From Quercus robur (Eukaryota; Streptophyta; Magnoliopsida; Fagales; Fagaceae): DNA of 64,000 nt. The notes beneath the pieces were generated by a model. That model was not told the DNA's origin. It searched no databases and saw nothing but the letters and a program-made list of their open reading frames with translations. Shown one piece after another: positions 57,269 through 64,000 of this stretch (the first letter of the stretch is position 1; each line of letters opens with the position of its first letter). The DNA is taken from contig NC_065535.1 of assembly GCF_932294415.1 (NCBI RefSeq), positions 95,868,862-95,932,861 on the forward strand. Direction: 5' to 3'. A program made the position numbers and the translations under genes.

Positions 57269-60200
57269 TCACTTGGTCAAGCTCGCCTTGGGGTCGTCCT
57301 GAGTAACTTCAGTGTTAGCATCGTCCATGATATTGACGTCCTCGGAACTCGTCTGCAACATGGAACTCTCTGTAGCAAGAGGAAGCTTGAAGGAGTTGAA
57401 GTCCAAATCAGGATATGCGTCTGTAAGGTTGAATTTATTCAACCATCTAATTGGCTTTATTCCGTGCCAAATTTGCTTGTAATTCAGCATTTAGTAACCC
57501 TGTATTTAGGTGGGATTGTTGTAAGGGTAGTGAGTGAGATAGAGTGAAGATTGCTCAAGAATGTGCAAGAAAACAGAGTGTCGCGGCTGGGACTCGCGGG
57601 TGGACTCGCGGCTTCAACCCGCCAGAAGATGCACACGTGCCAAGCATGCTGGAAGATGAACAGTCATGCTAGCTGGAGCACTACAGGACAAAACAGGACA
57701 ACTGGCCATACGGTTAACTCGCGACTGGAACTCGCGACTTAGTCAAGCCGCCAGGTCAAGCCGCGAGCCACCCCTGTTTTGGAAAAACCTGACGTTTCGC
57801 ATTCCTCTTCACTCCAGTATAAATACCCTTTTAACCCACGATTGAAAGAGAGCTTCCAGAGAGAATTTTGAGAGAGAAACCCTAAAGAAAAACCAGATTG
57901 TTTTACCCACAATCTCTACCTTAGAGTCTCATCAAATTCCCTCACTCTCTTCCTCTCCATTGTCAAATCCTTGAGAGGCATTATACCAAACCTGGTTCTC
58001 ACCATTATCATCTCTGTGAGACAGACGTTTGGAGTTCTGGGAAGCAGTTAGGAAGGAGCCAATCTTCATTGGTTGATGCTACGGTGTAGTAGCGGAATCC
58101 GGAAAGCTAGAAAAGAAAAAGGTTCGGCGCAACCTCGTTGGAGCAAGAAGCTTGGAGGGCTTAGGTGCATTGGGTAGATTAGGCTTGGAGGGTCTATTGC
58201 TGTCCTTGTATCCCAACTGTATTTTCTAGTGGATTGATTACCGCTTGGAGGGCGGCGGAGAGGTTTTTCGCCGAGGTCTTCGGTTTCCTCTTCGATAACA
58301 TATCTGGTGTTATCTCTGTGTTTGCATCTTCCTTCCTCTCTATCTCTGCCTTTACATTATCTGCTGTGGTTTATTTTGTTGTGGCTTAGATAGTTGTTTA
58401 ATCAATTCCATATTATAGCATATGTTAAGTTTCCGCACACTAGTTGTTTGACATATTGCTTGGGTTGGTTAAGTTGGTTTTTGGGGGTCTAAACGTTCAA
58501 AAGTGTTTTTGTACACGTTTTTGAACTTTCAGCGTCTTTGGCATCAGCACGGAAGTCTTCATAACCAGCTGCATAATGACTATCTAGACGATTCTTATAC
58601 TCGTCAGACTTCTTAAAAGCAGCAATTGCTTCTTCACGTGCCTTCTCCAAGGACGAGGTAAGCTCTGCAACTTGTCCTTCTAGATGGACGATGCGGGTAT
58701 CCTTCTCTAAGTTGTCAGCTTTGAGCTCCTCAACATCGTTCTTCAGCTTCGTCTCGCTTCCCAGCAGACGATTAAAGTCCTCGGTCAACCTAATGACCTC
58801 CCCCTTCTTGGATAAGACCTCATGGCTTAGCTCCTTAGCCTTATCCTTAGCTGTCTTAGCCTCTGTAGCAAGCTCCTTGGCCTAGCAAGTCGCTGTATAA
58901 AACTTTGACATGGCCTGCATTTGGACGAAAAGGAGTTAGACATTTCATTCAAAATTAAATGTTTACACACAAGGACGAGGAAGAAACTTACCTTGAAAAG
59001 GTCATGGATGCCAAAACGCTCAAACTCCTTCACTGACATGTTGTAACATTCGTTAACTTCATGTTCAGTGACGATCCCCTTGAACGTCCTCCATGCATAT
59101 CCCTCGTCCAAAACCAAATTAGAGGGACGATCAGAGGACTCAGACAAGCCAGGCTTGTGAGAAGTTTTGGGAGCAGGGGGAGGATCAGACTGGACAGGAT
59201 GAACTATTTGGACGGGCTCCACGTCCACAGGTTCGTCCAAGTTCACTGTTGGTGGTACGAACTTAGGAACCTTGGGAAGGGAAGTCTTACTTGGCTTTTG
59301 CTTCTTGTGGCCACGACGACTGGGAAGGTCGTCCAGGTCCACATTGCTTGAGATTGGCTTGGACTTCCTCTTCCCAGCCTGGACGGAAGCCACTTTGGGA
59401 GTTGGGGCAGCAACATCCTCGTCCCCGCTAGCCACTGTTTTCTCTTTGTTTTCCCTCATCGTACTTATCCCTATGACGAGAAAAATTACTCAGAAAAATT
59501 AAAAAATAAAAAGAAAGGAAACTGAAATAATAGAATGTAATGGACGACACTTACTTCGACGAGTGACCTCCTCGTGACTTAGGTTCTCAGCAGTAGGAAC
59601 TGGACCAAGTCCCCAAGTTGCTAGACGACTGAGGGTAACTAAGTCGTGGAAAGTCCTTCCTGAAAAGGTGCGTACCGCTTCTATACGATCCAAGGAGAAC
59701 TTATCCAAGTGTGGACGAACAACAGCTGTATCACCAATAGAAAGGGTTAGACGAGTGACAGATAACATTTTTAAAAAAAAAAAAAGAGAGACAAACAGAA
59801 TAAAATAGAAAGAAAAACATACCCTCAGGACGAAGGCGACCTAGAGGGCTGGTAAAAGGTGGGAAGAGGGGATTACCCACATCAGCTGGGTCCCCAGCCC
59901 AATTTCCAGAAATAATAAAATATTCTTTTTTCCAAAACCGGTCAGACGAACTACGGCCCTTTATTAAACTGTAATATGAACCCCTGGACGAGAACTGGTA
60001 AAAGCCAGCAGATTTCTTGATCTCTGAGGGCTTATAACAGTAAAGGAACTCGTCCACTGTAATTGGACGGTCCCCTTCCAATGCCTCACGCCATAATACT
60101 TGCATGGCTACAATCGTCCTCCAACCATTGGGATTGAGCTGGTTAGGCCCAATACCCAACCTTTGGAAGAGTTCTCTGCAGAAAGAGTTTAGGGGAAACC

Positions 60201-60624
60201 TAAGGCCAGCTAAAAGATAAGAAGCATATACCCCTAAGCCAGAGGAAGGGGTACAACACCACTCTCCAACCTTGGGTAGACGAGGGTTAAGCTCTTTAGG
60301 GATTTGATATCTATCTACAAGAGTTTTTAACTTAGCACCGTCTAAGGTGGATGCTACTTCTGGGGCACAACTATAGATTACATCTTCTTCGTCCTCTTCC
60401 TCGTCTTGAGGAGGACTAGATGGCTGTCTGGACGAACTAGCCTTAGATCCAGAAGCTGCCCTACGTCGTTGTTCCTGAAACTCCTCTAAAGGAATGCCAG
60501 GAACCCCAGACGAGTAATGCTCGTCTGAGGAATCACTACAGGACGAGCTACTTACACTACCCTCACTCTCAGAGCCGTCCAGGTAGTCGTCTATCTCTCT
60601 CTCTAAACTAGAAGATGAGGACAT
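57269..60624 (-). pseudogene. antisense spliced gene of the young Tat element, with a solo LTR and a stop in exon 4
   Basis: Same family as 28531-30736. The ATG is at 60624 (MSSSSSLEREIDDYLDGSES). Exon 1 (60624-59823) contains SSGVPGIPLEEFQEQ, ELNPRLPKVGEWCC and LRFPLNSFCRELFQRLGI. Exon 2 (59725-59555) begins AVVRPHLDKFSLDRIEAV and ends ENLSHEEVTRR. Exon 3 (59470-58992) begins around ISTMRENKEK, is basic, and ends FGIHDLFK. Exon 4 (58914 to 57269) is a coiled coil ending DDPKASLTK. Introns 1 to 3 all show GT...AG at these points, with phases 1, 1, 0. A 5'-UTR intron (CAG/GTATTT near 60710) matches the paralogue. Defects: TAG in exon 4 about 10 codons in (ATC-stop-AKEL), and a 1,110-bp solo LTR inserted between FRADAKDA and YPDLDFNS. 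Confidence 0.82.
57422..58531. mobile_element. solo LTR (1,110 bp) with 5-bp TSD, inside the antisense gene
   Basis: It begins TGTAAGGTTGAAT, ends TGAACTTTCA, and is flanked by exact GCGTC duplications at 57417-57421 and 58532-58536. It has TATAAATACCC near 57817 and a gene-5'-UTR-like region to about 58330, then a terminal part with no ORF. TG..CA ends, a 5-bp TSD, a TATA box and the absence of internal domains all indicate a solo LTR (or a small TRIM). No relative is present in the window, so the superfamily is unknown. The TATA box orientation suggests plus. Confidence 0.85.
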
Positions 60625-60801
60625 GTTTGGAATGTAGAAGACTTAAAATGAGAGCCTAAAAAAAAAAAAAGGAAGAGAAGAAAAAAAAAAAAGAAAAGAG
60701 GAAATACCTGATGAAACTAGGACGAGAGCTAGACGAGAATCTTGGACGAATTGGCAGAAGAAAGAATGAGGAAAAAAGTGAGGGGCATGAAAGAGAATGT
60801 A

Positions 60802-60925
60802 CTATTTATAGGCCCCAGCAAAAGGGTCAACGAAACGACGTTCGCCACTCAGAGATAGACACGTGGCGATTCTTTTGGGAAACGAGATCGACACGAGTGG
60901 CCAACCAACAGTTTCGCGACACGTG
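60802..60925 (-). promoter_or_regulatory. promoter of the antisense gene: two G-boxes and TATA box
   Basis: On the minus strand CACGTG occurs at 60925-60920 and 60865-60860 (60 bp apart), and TATAAATAG at 60810-60802, about 50 bp further on. This is the same arrangement as 28254-28374. It lies between the polypurine tract/3' LTR and the antisense ATG. Regulation by G-box-binding bZIP/bHLH factors is inferred, not shown. Confidence 0.65.
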
Positions 60926-60996
60926 GCGTACGAAAAAGTGAAATTTGGCCAAAATCACAACGATGTCCTGGACGACCCTTTGAACAAAGGGGCAAC

Positions 60997-61591
60997 TGAT
61001 AGAGAAGCGGAAAATAATCCATCTCCAGCTCGTCCAAATGGTTCGTCCAGAGCCTATAGCGCAGGTTGATCCAAGAGTCAACCCAGAAGAAGGAGAAACG
61101 TCCATTAAACAATAGCGCCACTCTATAAGTTAAGTCTCCCATGGATGACATGATCGTCCATGAAGGTCGTCCATAAGCAGCCATCAGATATCCTTGGACG
61201 ACCAAACAGTCCTACACCGGATGGACGAAAACGCAACACTTGAATAAGTTAACTCCCACTGGCGGTTATAGTTTTTATATCCGTTGAGGCAGTTAACTCC
61301 GGTGTTGTTGGATTCCACAAAACCTGGGGAGGTTATTGGACAAATAACCGCCCCAGGCTCCCTATATAAGGGACCGGTCTGAACCCGACAGAAGTAAGTT
61401 TTTTCTCTCAGACACATTTCCAAAACACTTGGAACTTATTCCTCTACGAGTCTAACTTCTCCATCGGAGGGGGTTCGACCGGTCTTCTCCGGTCTCCTCT
61501 TTGATCGCATTTTCTTCCTTGCAGGCCATCAACCGTTTGAACAGTCCACCGAAGCCAGGCCATTCTACCTTACTGATTTGGAGCATTATCA
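60997..61591 (+). repeat. 3' LTR of the young Tat element
   Basis: 595 bp, partner of 50225-50819, preceded by AAAGGGGCAAC. The U3 motif cluster and CCTATATAAGGGAC are retained. Confidence 0.95.
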
Positions 61592-61596
61592 CAAGT

Positions 61597-62010
61597 AAAG
61601 AAAAGTTGTTCATTAAAACTTAACAGATATCTCGACAGAAACAGTATCTATTGAGACTTAAGAACGAAGCTCAACAGAAGCTCAATAGAAGCTGAATCTG
61701 TCGAGATCTACAAAATCAAAATTTCCATATTTGATTTTTGGCACATGCTAACATGTATGTGTAGGGTTTCTTTTCTCACAACCTTAGACATATATAAGGC
61801 TTATTTTAAAGGCCGTTATACATAGAGAACACATGCAAAAATTGACCTAGTATTTTATTCTCTCTGCAAGAAGTTACTGTTTACACCTTAGGGTTTTGTA
61901 ATCAAGTGCTTCTTGATCTTCATTGTTGATGAAGTGAAGAACTTTGCAGCCGACAACATCTTCTTCAAGTTGCTAGAGTTAGTCATGTACTGGGATTCTT
62001 GCAAAATGGT
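61597..62010 (+). repeat. copia LTR, right part of the split copy (3' truncated)
   Basis: Continues the LTR begun at 50075 and aligns with about 4625-5060: the CTATTGAGA/TCGACAG region, ACATATATAAGGC (TATA), TTAGGGTTTTGTAA and GAAGAACTTTGCAGCC. Similarity fades after about 62010, so the LTR 3' end and the rest of that element are missing. Confidence 0.8.
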
Positions 62011-63319
62011 GGTGTTCATATATTAAAAAGTTCAAAGGTTCTGAAGTGGTAGAAAGTTTCTGCTATAAGTTCATCTACTAAAATAAACAATTATAACAGT
62101 CTACTTACAACAAATTAGTACATTTAGACTCCCTATTATAACCTCAGAAAATGTCTTGTTTGCCTTCCCAACACAATGACCCTAGAAGTTCTAATATCGT
62201 TCCATATGAACTTCCTCCATGAGTGAACCTCGTCCACAACCAAAAATTCAAACAATGACACCTTCAAGGAGAAACTCTAAAAAATATCGCATATGGAGAA
62301 AACACTTTGTAAATAGGAATTTAGAATTCTTTTGACTCAATAAAAGTTTGTACTCAGAGTAATTAACATTGATACAACAACCTCTCTAGCCTCTCCTCTC
62401 AATTTCAAAAATAAGAGTTGGTTTTATATAGGGAATCATTAGGTTAATTTGTATGGCTTCAAGGTTAGTGTAATGTTTGCTACAATAAATATCGAGTGAG
62501 AATTTTTTTGCTTGAGCGAAACTCTCTAAGAGACCCATTGTGACAACTTTGAATGACTATATCTCATTCATTCTAAACCCAAATTGGATCAAATTTATGT
62601 GTTTTTTGAAGATCCAAATGTCTACTTTCAAATTAAACAAGTTTTACTTAGAATCCACTTTTGTGCAAAAGATATGGTAAGAGATCATCAGTTCATCATT
62701 TTTCAGGGCTTCAGCATATTAAATCCCTTATTATCTTTGAGTAGCTTCTAAACCAAACTCAAGTATCAAGTTGGAGTTTAATTTGTCACAAACCCAATAT
62801 CTAGGAATCAATTATTCCAATGAAAAATTTAATCACCAACTTAATACTTGAGTTACGTTAATGTACGGGTGATATATATAGTTAAAAACCACTTCTTCTT
62901 TTTTGAGAGATAATTACAACATGCTGCTAACCATGTAGCTCGAACCCTTTCCCTCTAAGACCCCAAAGCACTTTGTGCATGGGAAAGTGTCAATTCAACT
63001 ATAAGGTCTTTAGCAAATTAAAAACCACTTGATTATTACATTTAATAAAATAAAATACAAAGGAAGTCCGTATTCTATACACCAAAGTGTGTATCTAAGT
63101 AAATCAAAGAATTCTTCTAAAAAACTATATTAAAATAGAAATGAATGGAAATAAAACCCTTCTATTAGACTCCAACAAAGGAAAACTATATCTTATTCTT
63201 GTTTACATCTACTATTTTACATTTATTTTCATAATTGATGTAAAAATGTCCACATTTTAATGTATGAAAATGATCATAAAATAACGGACATATAAAATAA
63301 GTGCAACAATACATTATCC
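62011..63319. other. 1.3 kb gene-free stretch
   Basis: AT-rich, with no ORF above background and no recognised element left end. It may be the interior of the CACTA element that ends at 63540. Confidence 0.5.
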
Positions 63320-63540
63320 TAAGACCACAACCTTAGGCCGCGTTTTAAATGGGGCTATAGGACCTAGGCTTGGGCCGTAGTTATAAAGTGCGGCCATAGG
63401 ACCGTTAGTCCTATAGTCACAAGTTTTAGGTCACATTAGAAAGCGCAGCCTAAAAAAACGTGGTTATAGGCTATAGCCACGTTTTTTTGACATATAGCCG
63501 CGTTTTAAAAACGCGGCCAGAGGACCCTTTTTTTGTAGTG
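63320..63540. mobile_element. CACTA (En/Spm) right terminus
   Basis: On the minus strand the end reads CACTACAAAAAAAGGGTCCT, the CACTA signature. It is followed by sub-terminal repeats of a GCCGCGTTTTTAAAACGCGG / GGCTATAGCC type, in both orientations, back to about 63330. The other end was not found, so the element is truncated or its left end has decayed. Confidence 0.75.
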
Positions 63541-63893
63541 TGAGTGCACCACAAGTGATTGAAATTCAGATTGTGCAATAGTATTGCAATTTAAATAGTT
63601 GAGATTAAAAGTTAAATTCACTTTTAATAACCCTCGAATTGATTTTTATAAATATTATATATATATATTAACCCTTTGAACAATTTTTTTTTTTTTTTAT
63701 CATGTGTGCTAATTATATACACGTTACAATACACAGGATTTAAATCCCAATAGAACTATCTTAGCAGGTCAAAACACAAACATAAACCATATATGAGATG
63801 GATAAAATAAAACAGATAAGTGATTGGTTAGAAATGCATGGAATCAAATAAAAGATTCATCCAATTTAACTCACCAGAGCCATGTCTTCACTG
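63541..63893. other. gene-free stretch
   Basis: AT-rich, with a T-run at 63687-63700. Nothing recognised. Confidence 0.5.
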
Positions 63894-64000
63894 TGTTAAT
63901 GTGTATTAGGGTATGTGGGGTTTAGGCCCACCTTGTTTACTTGTATAGCACACTTACTTGTACTACACACTCTGCCTCCTATATAAAGGCACTTATGTAT
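63894..64000 (+). repeat. copia LTR start (runs off the window)
   Basis: TGTTAATGTGTATTAGGG, then TAGGCCCACC, ACTTGTATAGCACAC and CCTATATAAAGGCAC match, in order, the LTR at 14823-14653 read on its own strand. Without the rest it cannot be said whether it is a 5' LTR, a 3' LTR or a solo LTR. Confidence 0.75.

Larger units (their letters stand above)
50225..61591 (+). mobile_element. complete young Tat-lineage LTR retrotransposon (11,367 bp) with a nested solo LTR
   Basis: Both LTRs are 595 bp (50225-50819; 60997-61591), begin TGATAG and end TTATCA, and differ at 5 positions by my alignment, all transitions (0.84 percent). CAAGT duplications lie at 50220-50224 and 61592-61596. Order: 5' LTR, PBS, gag-pol (plus), a 56-bp tandem repeat, an antisense spliced gene (minus), polypurine tract AAAGGGGCAAC (60986-60996), 3' LTR. 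Without the solo LTR it is about 10.25 kb. Gag-pol carries two stops and a frameshift, so it now depends on another element for proteins. Confidence 0.96.

Noticed and set aside
63840..64000. Start of a host gene with TATA box at the right edge
   Set aside because: The TATA region and flanks match the copia LTR at 14653-14823.

Overview
This window looks like repeat-rich intergenic DNA from a flowering plant, most likely a woody eudicot. The genus cannot be fixed from the sequence. The evidence is AT-rich DNA with many poly(A)/poly(T) runs, plant-type Ty3/gypsy Tat and Ty1/copia retrotransposons, Helitron, Mutator, hAT and CACTA ends, plant-style introns, and a pseudogene of the plant translation factor eEF1B-gamma. 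I see no intact conventional host gene, rRNA, tRNA or CRISPR array. One short hypothetical ORF (43620-43937, minus) is the only candidate small gene.

Layout. 1-1.8 kb: eEF1B-gamma pseudogene (minus) with a duplicated intron/exon piece. 2.26-3.45 kb: non-autonomous Helitron. 4.4-6.1 kb: 5' LTR and gag remnant of a copia element. 6.7-13.8 kb: a run of inverted-repeat DNA transposons. These include two CT-rich foldback elements (one with a kinase-like fragment and a hAT MITE inside it), a long-TIR element carrying a GRF-zinc-finger exon, and an 898-bp GC-cored Mutator foldback with a perfect 9-bp target duplication. 14.6-16.3 kb: decayed copia pol with a 171-bp 3' LTR. 16.4-19.8 kb: AT-rich DNA without genes. 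20.3-23.4 kb: 5'-truncated LINE-type zf-RVT/RNase H coding sequence split by a 2,051-bp hAT element. 23.7-27.1 and 38.4-39.9 kb: duplicated host segments. 27.5-38.25 kb: a Mutator-like element (9-bp TSD) that received a complete 9.7-kb Tat retrotransposon (minus). 40.1-41.6 kb: a second hAT copy.

44.5-62 kb is a four-level nest. A decayed Tat element was hit by a copia LTR. That LTR was split by a young complete 11.4-kb Tat retrotransposon (595-bp LTRs with 5 differences, CAAGT TSD). That element was in turn hit by a 1,110-bp solo LTR (GCGTC TSD). 63.3-63.54 kb is a CACTA terminus, and a copia LTR begins at 63,894 and runs off the window.

The two complete Tat elements share one plan: LTR, PBS, and gag-protease-RT-RNase H-second RNase H-integrase on one strand. 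Between pol and the 3' LTR each has a spliced gene on the opposite strand, encoding a protein of the 'putative gypsy type transposon' (Transposase_28-like) family with a C-terminal coiled coil. Both antisense genes have the same upstream layout: two CACGTG G-boxes about 60 bp apart, then a TATAAATAG box about 50 bp further on. The U3 parts of all three Tat LTRs are packed with TGGACGA/TCGTCCA copies although the LTRs otherwise differ. This promoter and motif organisation is the most interesting system in the window. The antisense ORF itself belongs to a class already reported for Tat elements.
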